Shown here: positions 33,714-42,694 of the stretch, piece after piece
How the letters are laid out: each line of letters begins with the position of its first letter
How positions within the stretch are numbered: the stretch's first letter is position 1
Source: Heterobilharzia americana
Lineage: Eukaryota > Platyhelminthes > Trematoda > Strigeidida > Schistosomatidae
NCBI GenBank assembly: GCA_944470555.2
Contig: OX104127.1
Location: 138,216,786-138,280,785 of the forward strand
Reading direction: 5' to 3'
DNA: 64,000 nt
Program-made: the position numbers and the translations under genes
The notes under the pieces: generated by a model
The model's input: only the letters and a program-made list of their open reading frames with translations
Told to the model about the DNA's origin: nothing
Database searches by the model: none

Positions 33714-35066
33714 TTACTGTTACTTGTCCCTTGGATTCGTAATGGAACATAGGGATTCACTAGCACGTCTACATTCCACTCTCTTCTCTCAGATCTTTTC
33801 AACCTCGCTCCACCACTATCCACTAGCTCTCACTTCTTCCTCACACCATCTCACCCATGTCACCCTCATCTCAGACGTCCAACTCGTCGCCTCCCATCAG
33901 GGTTCCACTCGAGCGACTGGACTGGCGCGTGATGTCCCCAGTCAGCCTCCTCAGTGTATGCCCAATCCATCTCCACTCCCTTCCAGTACATATTTGTCCA
34001 GTGATAGGTTCTTGCTTCGTTGGTTCGTTGCCAGGCCGGAGTGAGTTCCTTGTTGCTAATTCCTTCTGGCAATCCATCTGAGCTTCAGTAACCAGCCACT
34101 ATAGGCAGTTGTTGATGGATGTCTGTAGTTTATTGGAAATCACTCTCGCAACGTGACAAGTCTCTCAACCATCACACAGAAGCACTGACTTCACTGGGTT
34201 GGTGTTCAAAATCCGGATGTTGTTCACGCTTTATGCTGAGTGCAGTGAAGCAGATCTCCACACTCGTTTCAGACTAATGAACACCTGTCTTGCTGTCTTT
34301 CCGATTATCATTTTGACATCCTCGTCTGTGCAGCCGCCTGTAGTTGAAGCAGTGCTGCCTAGATAGGTGAAGCAGGTTACTTCCTTCATGTTTCTCCGGT
34401 TGACGGTGATTGGAGCATGTTGTTGTTGCTGCTGTTGTTGTTGGATGGGTATCTTCATCACCTCTGTCTTCTCCATATTCACTTGAAGTCCCATCTTCCT
34501 TCGCTGCCATGCCCTGCCCCGCCTCCTCTGCCAACTTGTTAGTTTTCACCTGTACATCTTCAAGTTTGTGTGACATCAGACACAAATCGTTGGCGAAATC
34601 CAAATCATCTAGCTTCTTTCCGCAGTCCAGTCAGCGTATCCCCCTCCTCTCGCTCCTCACTGTTTGTTGCATGATCCAGTCCAGTCCAGTCCACTACAAT
34701 CAGGAATATCATGGATGATAGTAGACAGTCTTGTTTCACTCCTGTCTTCATTTCAAAGGTATCACTGAGCTTCCCATTGTGATCACTTGGCATGTGGTAT
34801 CTTCATATAGTTGTTGAATGTGGCTGATAAGTGTTTGTTGTATTCTGTGGTGTTGAAGCAGCTGCCTGTCAAATAACTTCTCGGTCGACGCTGTCAAATG
34901 CCTTCTCAAAGTCGATGAAGTTGAGGTAGAGTTGAGTTGACTGCCATTCTATACTCTGTTCTATGATGATGCGAATTGTAGGGTTGCAATTTGGTCTGCA
35001 CATGATTTGTACTTCCTGAATCCAGCCAGCCAACCTGTTCCAGTCGTAGTTTTGAATCCAGCGCAT
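33714..35066 (-). mobile_element. RTE-clade retrotransposon, copy 2 (5'-truncated, nested)
   Basis: A 1,353-bp minus-strand element flanked by a 10-bp target-site duplication with one mismatch. It contains only the RT and C-terminal part, as expected from incomplete target-primed reverse transcription: LYLNFIDFEKAFDSVDREVI at 34,869-34,935, TGVKQDCLLSSMIF, DFANDLCLMS, a CAG/CAA glutamine run at about 34,420-34,442, NMKEVTCFTYLGST, and WNPDGRRRVGRLR at about 33,870. It carries the same QD and FAND changes as the other copies. It sits in the RT of the second lineage. Confidence 0.9.
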
Positions 35067-35076
35067 CCGCGACCTA
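35067..35076. repeat. Target-site duplication, right (RTE copy 2)
   Basis: CCGCGACCTA, paired with 33,704-33,713. Confidence 0.7.
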
Positions 35077-35350
35077 GTCAATAAATATGGTAAGTGAGTT
35101 GCTTCGATAAGTGTACCCATGTTCTAAAATCTGTCGAAAGGTAAAGATCTAATCAATGCATTGTTGTCCAAATCTGAAACCTCCCTGCCTTCCTCAAGTT
35201 TGGTTTCTCAACCCCCAGTCAGATTTTAGACAACTGTGGACCCTAGGATCTTGAACAAGAAGTTATTCAAACTGACTCCTCTCTGACAGTCACAAGAAAA
35301 TTCCCCTGCTTTCTTACAATCTAAAATTATCAATGATGTAGATAGGCCAG
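35067..35350 (-). pseudogene. RT N-terminal fingers, second lineage (broken)
   Basis: Minus strand: RGVSLNNFLFKILGSTVV, then GGFRFGQQCID, a stop, IFTFRQILEHGYTYRSNSLT, IFID, a stop, VA. These match the order RGISL..SKLL, AGFRPGRGCID.IFTLRQILEHRHTYRR, VFLDLKAA of the family. The reading frame continues as VLDSVN at 33,703 once the RTE insertion is removed. Confidence 0.8.
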
Positions 35351-35354
35351 TCTG

Positions 35355-35785
35355 ACGGTGTGTGCAGCCTGGAAGTAAAAACTACCTGCTTGCCTTCAGC
35401 AATATGCAAAACATTTTGAAGTAGGCACTACTCAGCGTCATATAAGCAGTTCATTGAAATTTGGAGTTTCAGTAATTTCTATTGAGAATAACAAGGGTTT
35501 GTTTTCCCTAAGTTGTGTTGCCAGTAGAAATGTATGAAAGACGTGAATAAAAGCTAAACAAAATTGACTGCAACTGTATGATCTGTAAAAGCTAATTTAA
35601 TAACTTGATAACTTTGTGTGGAGAAAAATTTACGCTTCTTCGCTCTCATATTCGCTTACGTGTCCTTGATAAATCGACTTCGTTACAATCGCTCCTTTTT
35701 GTCTCTCTGATTCATTACTGTTTGAATTGGGATGAAAATCCCTGACTGGACACCCATCATGAGCGCCATGAATGGACATTAACGC
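35355..35785. other. Unassigned stretch
   Basis: No gene seen; locally richer in G and C around 35,640-35,780, next to the SINE-3 copy. Confidence 0.45.
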
Positions 35786-35789
35786 CACA

Positions 35790-36010
35790 CAAGTTCAAAT
35801 AGCAGGCGGACAAAGCTAGTGGTGACTGAAGTGAAATTAAACTTCGGTCAGCAGCTGGATCTTGTAGCTCAGTTGATAGAGAACCTTGCCGGTAAACCAG
35901 AGGCTTTTGGTTTCAATCCTACCGCGAACTATATTTTCATTTCACGTTTAATAATTATACAGTATCAACCATTTATTTGTTAGTAATAACCTACAATATT
36001 TTTGCAACTT
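35790..36010 (+). repeat. SINE-3, tRNA-like repeat, single copy
   Basis: AAATTAAACTTCGGTCAGCAGC, then TTGTAGCTCAGTTGATAGAG (A-box-like), GGTTTCAATCCTACCGCG (B-box-like), CATTTCACGTTTAATAATTATACAGTATCAACC. D and T arms are only partly paired and the anticodon stem fails, so a real tRNA is unlikely. The tail matches the copy at 30.0 kb (CAGTATCAAC...TTGTTAGTAAT). Confidence 0.6.
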
Positions 36011-36369
36011 GTAAGATGTATACCAATGTGGGTTAGGTTTTTACAACCTAATTTCTGACCAGTTAAGAATCACTGGAGGTTGAAAAACAACTCATTTTTA
36101 TTCATGCTCTAAGTGTTCCCTAAATTGTGAGAAAACTTCAGTTTCCTAACTTTGTTATTTATACTCACTGAATTACTCACACCTCATGTCTGCAACCGAA
36201 ACTTGAGAGATAGTCCAATATATAGCAACATTACTGGGATAATTCTTAGAAAACAGAACACAATGAACCTTTTACAATCTATAGTGTAACTCAGTATAAT
36301 CTGAAAACGACTCAGTACTCTTATTACTTGTTGATACTTGTATTTTTTCGTTGTCATACTGCATTGAAT

Positions 36370-36610
36370 TCCTTGATCTCTGGCGGTATATGGCCTCCAA
36401 CATGGATGCTTCTATGTTATCTTAATATTCATTTTTATAATTCATTGGGTGCTTCAGTGGCTGAGTGAATAATGCTTTAGCGTTTGAAGCGTCGGTTGAG
36501 GGATCCAAATCTCAATGAGAACGCCATCAATCAGTTGGTGTGTCCCAAATAGGGCGAAACGTGCATCCTGGATTCCACTGCCAGCTTCCATCAAGTAAAT
36601 TACAATTTAA
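36370..36610 (+). repeat. Smα-like copy, plus strand
   Basis: A short mirrored upstream segment (CTGGCGGTATATGGCCTCC, 36,380), then TTCAGTGGCTGAGTGAATAATG (head), TTGAAGCGTCGGTTGAGGGATCC, AATGAGAACGCCATC, and a ribozyme whose first box is destroyed (TTGGTGTGTCCCAAATAGGGCGAAAC). The second box and CATCCTGGATTCCACTGCCAGC are preserved. Confidence 0.75.
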
Positions 36611-36614
36611 TACT

Positions 36615-37560
36615 CTTTCTGTAATCACTAGAGTGATAGTTATAAGTGACTATCTTCTAGACATTCAGGCAAGAAGTAACTCTCATAAACGAAGCAACTG
36701 ACAATAATAGGAATTTGTGTCGAAAAATTAAAAACAACTAAGATTGTTCTGTGCAGCAAGAAACAGTTAAACCAATTGAGAATGTCCGATATATAAGAAG
36801 TCAAGTATTCCTTGCTCAGCTATTTAGATGTAATGTCTTTGAAACTTGAAAAAAATACAGATTCATACATTTTGTGAATTCTGGTATTTTTTTTTACTTT
36901 TCTAGGACATACCTCACGTCCTTTACCAACTAATTTTTAAAAATGTTTACTAGTTTCTGTCTGGATGAAACTTTCTCTTTTATTATATCAGTTAAAATCA
37001 TGATAACATATTTAGATTTATTACACATTAATTTTAATTTAAACAATCTATCCAACAGACGAACAAACTCTATTTTCTAAAGAGGTACATATATGCTTCC
37101 TTATATCTTCCGAAGACAATGATGTCTGTTGAGTCTGTTAACCTATTGAGAATTTCAAATGATTTAGCCTAACTCCTTATCATTGATTACCGACAGTAGC
37201 TCATACAGGGACAATGTAGTTAGATAACGCTAGTTAGGTTTTGGACGCGGGATTGCGCCTTCTAAATAAATCCAACAATATTGATTTACTATGCTGTATA
37301 TATATTTCTTGATATAAATTATATATACTGTACAAACTGTCAGGTAATTTCATCTTAAACTAAATCTAAATTCAAGGTTTTGTTGTCTGGTAAATTAAGC
37401 CTACGAAACGATCAATAAAGTGGATAAAGACTGGGAATCAACAGTAAAACAACCAGTATATTAGGAAACAACTTAAACTAAACTTCCTTTTACAAGTATT
37501 CACCGTTGTCTGAGACGCATTTAGTAAGTTTTATGCACAATACTGGGTATATTATATCTT
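36615..37560. other. AT-rich non-coding stretch
   Basis: Nothing supported. Confidence 0.5.
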
Positions 37561-37564
37561 AAAT

Positions 37565-37910
37565 CACTGTTCAATGCTCACTTGATTTGAAATGAGATTT
37601 CCCGAGGTTCTTATGAAAAATCATGACCAGTGGCGTAAACCAAGTCTAACATGAGAAAAAATACCCAAAGATGGCATTGAATGAAGGTAGCGGTACATCG
37701 CAAATTGATAAAACTACGGAACTTTAGACCATTAGATTCTGAACTAATGGTTTACGCTTAAGCCACAAGATTTGAAACTCCTGATTTCAACCACTGGTGG
37801 GGTTATGGGTGCGTACTGATGAAGAACCATAAGCTAAGACAAAATAGCTGTTCCGTATTCCAAGATTTTCAATAGTTTCCCGACTGATGTCGGTTTGTGA
37901 TGAGTCAACT
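37565..37910 (+). repeat. SINE-2 copy, plus strand
   Basis: Upstream arm (GAAATGAGATTTCCCGAGGTTC, AAAATCATGACCAGTGGCG, TGGCATTGAATGAAGG), head (TTCTGAACTAATGGTTTACGC), the B-box region, ribozyme (GCGTACTGATGAAGAACC...AAGACAAAATAGCTG) and tail GACTGATGTCGGTTTGTGATGAG. The ribozyme is degenerate: the second box is ACAAAA. Confidence 0.75.
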
Positions 37911-38926
37911 CTTTGTATTTGTCATCTCGTTTAGCATATCATATGCAGACATTATAGAAAAACTTGGGATGCTAACAAGTAAAATCTAATTTCTTAAAGG
38001 TAATGAGTACACTAAGTTGTATTGCAGGAAAGATTTGTCTTTGAACGTTGTAATATACATACATATCACCATTTCTGCACACCACATTTTGAGAAATGAA
38101 ATTGTATTTTTTGAAGCTCTAAATTTTTATGCTCATAAACACAAAAATTTAGGTATACAAACATTGCTTCAATTGAAAATAGATTATTTTAAAATTGAAT
38201 AGTTACGCTTGAAATAGAAGCAAATTATCCAAAAGGAAAATGAATGAATTACTGATAAAATGCAACTGTTGACTGGTAATACTCACATATGCATGCCTAC
38301 ATGAATACATAAGCAAATTTTTTTTATTTGATAATCAGATTACTTGCGATTGACAAAGGTATGCATAATTTCCGTCAAAAAAAATGAAATCAGTTTCGTT
38401 TTTTCAAGCTATTTTTTCTCTTCTACAACATATACAACTAACTATAAGTGAATATAAAACAAGCAACAAGTGTGAAAAAGCAGGCTTTAATGAATTCATA
38501 AATTTCAGTAGTACTCGTCAGCCGGATACTCTACATACTTGATTCTATATACCGTTAAGCAATGGAAAAGAGCATACATACGTTCATACATATACAACTT
38601 AGACTGAGACAAATTTAGGTGTAACAACATAGAAGTGAATAGTTTTTACAGGTCAAATGGATATTCAAAATTGTTGACATAGGGATGAGAACTGAATCGA
38701 CTGAGCGTCGATCACGTCATAGTTAATATAGTTAGTTAATAGATAGTTAATAGTACTTATGCAGACAATGAGAAAACAAGGTGTATATTGAGATAAATAA
38801 TAATGATAACATTGGCAATAGGAATAAGGTTAATTAAACGGAGTAAATCAGGGAAGGAAAACAAATATGAGATGAGTGATGATAAGTAGTGAAGATTAAA
38901 ATAAGAAAGATTAAATATGATTAAAA
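37911..38926. other. AT-rich non-coding stretch
   Basis: No supported gene. Short tandem TAGTTAATA-type repeats lie at about 38,718-38,755. Confidence 0.5.
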
Positions 38927-38939
38927 AATGTTGTAATTA
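38927..38939. repeat. Target-site duplication, left (RTE copy 3)
   Basis: AATGTTGTAATTA, identical to 42,446-42,458. Confidence 0.85.
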
Positions 38940-39178
38940 ACCTCGCCTGGTTAACTAGTTCCCTAGTTACTAGCCACTCCTAAGCCCGGGTATACAGGGA
39001 AGGTTGGGCATAGGGCCAGCAACCCTACCCCACAAAACAAATCTAACCACTAATCAAACTACCAAGCACAAACAAAATATAAAAAATAATAACAAAATTA
39101 TTCCTCACTGGAATCGGAGAGGAGAAATGATGCCAGTTGGTGAAAGCCTCCCATCGGGAAGCCAATTCGCCGATGTGT

Positions 39179-39200
39179 CTTCTCTCTCTCTCTCTCTCTC
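39179..39200. repeat. TC microsatellite in RTE leader
   Basis: (TC)n directly before the ATG at 39,202 of the endonuclease. Confidence 0.9.
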
Positions 39201-39201
39201 G

Positions 39202-39960
39202 ATGAAAACAAAAGTAAACGTGGGGACATGGAATGTCCAAACCACCTTTGAACCCAACAAGGCAGCTCAGATTGCAAACGAGATGAAGAGGGATCGCATT
39301 GAATTGCTTGGAATTTGCGAAAGCAGATGGAATGGGAGTGGACTCTCCAAACTGTCAACTGGAGAGGAGTCAGTAATCTACTCTGATACTGTCACACAGA
39401 CGACAACCACGAGCACACTGAGTTATGCAGTGGCTATCATGATGTCCACAACAGCATCGAAGGCTCTTTCTCATACAGTGGGAAGCAATCTCCTCCTCCA
39501 GCATCAGGATGATGACAGCAAGATGGATTCAACTCATCAAAAGGAAGGAAGGAAGGAAGGAAGGTCACAATCATACAATGCTACGCTACACTATGCACCT
39601 ACAAATAAAGCAGAGCAAGAGAAGAAGGAAGAATTCTACGGACAACTCCAATCAACACTGGACAAGACACCGCCTCAGTTGGCGATATCGAAATTCTAAT
39701 GGGCGTTATGAATGCCAACTGGAAGGGGACAACACAGGAAGAGAAATAACCATGGGTGGAGAAGCTCTCGGTGAGGTGATGAACGAGAATGGAGAATTGT
39801 TTGCAGAATTCTGTGCATTCAACGATTTGTTGATTGGAGGCGAGGCAGTGTGTTCAAGCACAAGGATATCCACAAAGCGAGCGACATGGATTCCATTTCA
39901 CCAGACACCAGGACACACTGAGAATCAGACCGACTTCATCTCAATGTGAAGAAAGTGGAG
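39202..39960 (+). pseudogene. APE-type endonuclease region, RTE copy 3 (frameshifted)
   Basis: The ATG at 39,202 opens MKTKVNVGTWNV; an upstream in-frame start at 39,004 is possible but runs through the leader. EN motifs: GTWN, then MKRDRIELLGICESRWNG (E motif). A run of GGAA repeats at about 39,540-39,565 and a short duplication (GCTACGCTACACT) shift the frame around QCYAPTN. The GDLNA catalytic segment reads LMGVMNAN at about 39,697, so the Asp is lost. ENGELFAEFCAFNDLLIGGE and ISTKRATW follow. The role is target-DNA nicking; this copy cannot do it. Confidence 0.8.
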
Positions 39961-40740
39961 ACGCAGTCTACTTGACACAAGTTCAGATGAAGAAGAGGTG
40001 TAGATGTAGGTTCACACCACTCACTGTCTAGTGCAAGGAACCTACCTTCTAAATCAAATTGAAAGCCTTCAAGGAAGCTGGTGATAGACAGCAGTTCAAG
40101 TACAAAACCCGTAACGCAAGCTGAAGGATGAAACTCCAAGGGAAATCTTCCCGGCAACCAGCCATCAAGACAAAATGGGAGATATCGAGGAACATTCCTG
40201 AAGAAACCTGTGTGGAAGAACACTGGAAGTCTTTGAAAGAGATGTGGAAAGAAAACTGCACAGTCGTGTTAGGAGGGAAGAAGAAAGAAGACAAAGAGTG
40301 GAATGGATCTCGACGGAAACATGGAAGCTGATAGAGGAGGCAGAGGAGGATGGTGATGGTGAGGCAGAAGATAAATCAGTGCAAGGATGCTCAATGACAA
40401 GAGGAGGAACTGGGAACAATGTATAAAACACTGGACAAAGAAGTGAAGAAGAGTGCACGGAAAGACGAAAGGCACTTCTACGAAACACTATCAAGTGAAG
40501 CAGAACAGGCTGCAGATAGCAGAGATAGAGACCTGACAACATTGTATCAAATAACCAGGTTACTATCTGGAAGGGAAGAAATCAACGCAGACGAAACCAA
40601 CAAGAGATGAAGAAGGAAATTTAATTGCGAAAGAAAAGAAACAAAGGAAACGATGGACCGACCACTTCAAGAAGCTCTTGAATAGACCACCAACACCACC
40701 ACCACCTGCACTTCGTCCAGAAATACCACCTACAGCCCAG
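39960..40740 (+). pseudogene. Endonuclease end and linker, RTE copy 3
   Basis: Decayed region between endonuclease and RT, absent from copy 1. Basic, lysine- and glutamate-rich frames (for example KKSARKDERHFYETLSSEAEQAAD at 40,440-40,505 and DLTTLYQITRLLSGREEINADETNK) resemble the usual coiled linker before RT in RTE elements. LLNRPPTPPP lies at about 40,675-40,705. Confidence 0.6.
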
Positions 40741-40757
40741 CCGCTGAACAACTACAA

Positions 40758-42300
40758 GTGAACATAAATCCTCCAACAAAAGTTGAAGTCGTGAACGCCA
40801 TAAAGCTACTGAAATGTGGGAAAGCAGCAGGACCAGATGGGATCCCGCCACAAGCACTGAGAACATACTCGGAGAAAACAGCAACGGACATGATCACACC
40901 ACTATTGCAGAAAGTGTGGAAGGAAGAGAAGGTACCTGCTCGATGATTGGAAGAAGAGTTACCTTGTCAAACTGGCGAAGAAGGGAGACCTCAGTGTTTG
41001 CAAGAACTGGCGCGGAGTCATGTTCCACCTCTGTCCACCCAGAGCAAGCAAAATATTAAGTCGCATCATCCTGGAGAGGCTAAAGGATGCACTGGATTCA
41101 AAACTACGACTGGAACAGGTTGGCTGGCTGGATTCAGGAAGTACAAATCATGTGACGACCAAATTGCAACCCTACAATTCGCATCATCATAGAACAGAGT
41201 ATAGAATGGCAGTCAACTCAACTCTACCTCAACTTCATCGACTTTGAGAAGGCATTTGACAACGTCGACCGAGAAGTTATTTGACAGGCAGCTGCTTCAA
41301 CACCACAGAATACAACAAACACTTATCAGCCACATTCAACAACTGTATGAAGATACCACATGCCAAGTGATTCATAATGGGAAGCTCAGTGATACCTTTG
41401 AAATGAAGACAGGAGTGAAACAAGACTGTCTACTATCATCCATGATATTCCTGATTGTAGTGGACTGGACTGGACTGGATCATGCAACAAACAGTGAGGA
41501 GCGAGAGGAGGGGGATACGCTGACTGGACTGCGGAAAAGAAGCTAGAAGATCTGGATGTCGCCAACGATTTGTGTCTGATGTCACACAAACTTGAAGATG
41601 TACAGGTGAAAACTAACAAGTTGACAGAAGAGACAGGGCAGGGCAGGGCAGCGAAGGAAGACGGGACTTCAAGTGAATATGGAGAAGATAGAGGTGATGA
41701 ATACACCCATCCAACAACGACAACAGCAACAACAACAACAAACTCCAATCACCATCAACGGGAGAAACATGAAGGAAGTAACCTGCTTCACCTATCTAGG
41801 CAGCACTGCTTCAACTACTGGTGGCTGCACAGACGAGGATGTCAAAATGATAATCGGAAAGACAGCAAGACAGGCGTTCATTAGTCTGAAACGAGTGTGG
41901 AGATCTGCTTCACTGCACTCAGCATAAAGCGTGAACAACATCCGGATTTTGAACACCAACCCAGTGAAGTCAGTGCTTCTGTGTGATGGTTGAGAGACTT
42001 GTCACGTTGCGAGAGTGATTTCCAATAAACTACAGACATCCATCAACAACTGCCTATAGTGGCTGGTTACTGAAGCTCAGATGGATTGCCAGAAGGAATT
42101 AGCAACAAGGAACTCACTCCGGCCTGGCAACGAACCAACGAAGCAAGAACCTATCACTGGACAAATATGTACTGGAAGGGAGTGGAGATGGATTGGGCAT
42201 ACACTGAGGAGGCTGATTGGGGACATGAAGCGCCAGTCCAGTTTCTGGAGTGGAATCCGAAGGGTAAACGACGAGTTGGGTGTCCGAGATGAGAGTGACA
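40758..42300 (+). pseudogene. Reverse transcriptase region, RTE copy 3 (broken)
   Basis: Start of RT: INPPTKVEVVNAIKLLKCGKAAGPDGIP. Then ASKILSRIILERLKDALDSKL, FRKYKSCDDQIATL, LYLNFIDFEKAFDNVDREVI (motif A Asp kept, about 41,225-41,280), TGVKQDCLLSS (motif B, QD at 41,421-41,426), ANDLCLMSHKLED (motif C, 41,558-41,569, FADD to VAND), a glutamine repeat at about 41,718-41,740, then NGRNMKEVTCFTYLGST and the C-terminal EWNPKGKRRVG. At least three frameshifts; several are shared with copies 1 and 2. Confidence 0.85.
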
Positions 42301-42445
42301 TGGAGGAGAAGGTGTGAGGAAGAAGTGAGAGCTAGTGGATAGTGGTGGAGCGAGGTTGAAAAGATCTGAGAGAAGAGAGTGGAATGTAGACATGCTAGTG
42401 AATCCCTACGTTCCATTAGGAACCCGAGGGACTAATGCTAATAAT

Positions 42446-42458
42446 AATGTTGTAATTA
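42446..42458. repeat. Target-site duplication, right (RTE copy 3)
   Basis: AATGTTGTAATTA, paired with 38,927-38,939. Confidence 0.85.
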
Positions 42459-42479
42459 TTACCATGGCAGATTCATGCT

Positions 42480-42690
42480 GACTACCATTTTTTCAGAATG
42501 CAAAGGTTTGGTTTGACAACTCTAATCGTGCAGGCTTCTACATATCCAAGCAACTTCTTATTTTGCTGTCTACTGATAACTTTAAAGGACTTATAGATAT
42601 CAATATCATGTCCATAGTCCATTAGATGCTTCGTTATGGAGCTCCTCAGGGTCTTCTTTTCAGCATGCTTCAACCATAAGTGAATACACA
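42480..42690 (-). pseudogene. Penelope-like endonuclease C-terminus
   Basis: The minus-strand frame reads KKTLRSSITKHLMDYGHDIDIYKSFKVI, then LLGYVEACTIRVVKPNLCILKKW. SSI.KHL...GH..D...SF.VI and YVEA..IR..KP.LC..K are the conserved C-terminal parts of the PLE GIY-YIG endonuclease. The catalytic N-terminal half is absent, so it is a fragment. It lies directly beside RTE copy 3. Confidence 0.8.
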
Positions 42691-42694
42691 GTGT

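Larger units (their letters stand above)
32580..35350 (-). mobile_element. Second non-LTR retrotransposon lineage, split by an RTE insertion
   Basis: On the minus strand the RT and C-terminal region of a non-LTR element run from about 35,350 to 35,067 and from 33,713 to about 32,580. In between sits RTE copy 2. The sequence is of a type common in schistosomes (SR2/Perere-like); I leave the clade open. 5' and 3' ends are not visible, and many stops and frameshifts mark it as old. Confidence 0.8.
38940..42445 (+). mobile_element. RTE-clade retrotransposon, copy 3 (near full length)
   Basis: A 3,506-bp plus-strand element between identical 13-bp target-site duplications, ending in a short AATAATA-type tail. 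Order: GC-rich 5' leader with CCCGGGTATACAGGG, a TC microsatellite, APE-type endonuclease, linker, RT and C-terminal domain. It is the most complete copy and the reference for the others. Frameshifts, endonuclease changes and the QD/FAND RT changes make it non-functional. The sequence class is RTE-like, known from schistosomes as a major repeat component. Confidence 0.9.

Noticed and set aside
35860..35935. Candidate tRNA gene (GTAGCTCAGTTGATAGAG... GGTTTCAATCC).
   Set aside because: Acceptor and anticodon stems do not pair and a related sequence occurs at 30.0 kb with a shared tail, so it is treated as a tRNA-derived repeat.
40165..40542. Minus-strand 125-codon serine-rich frame.
   Set aside because: Shadow of the lysine/glutamate-rich linker of RTE copy 3 on the opposite strand.
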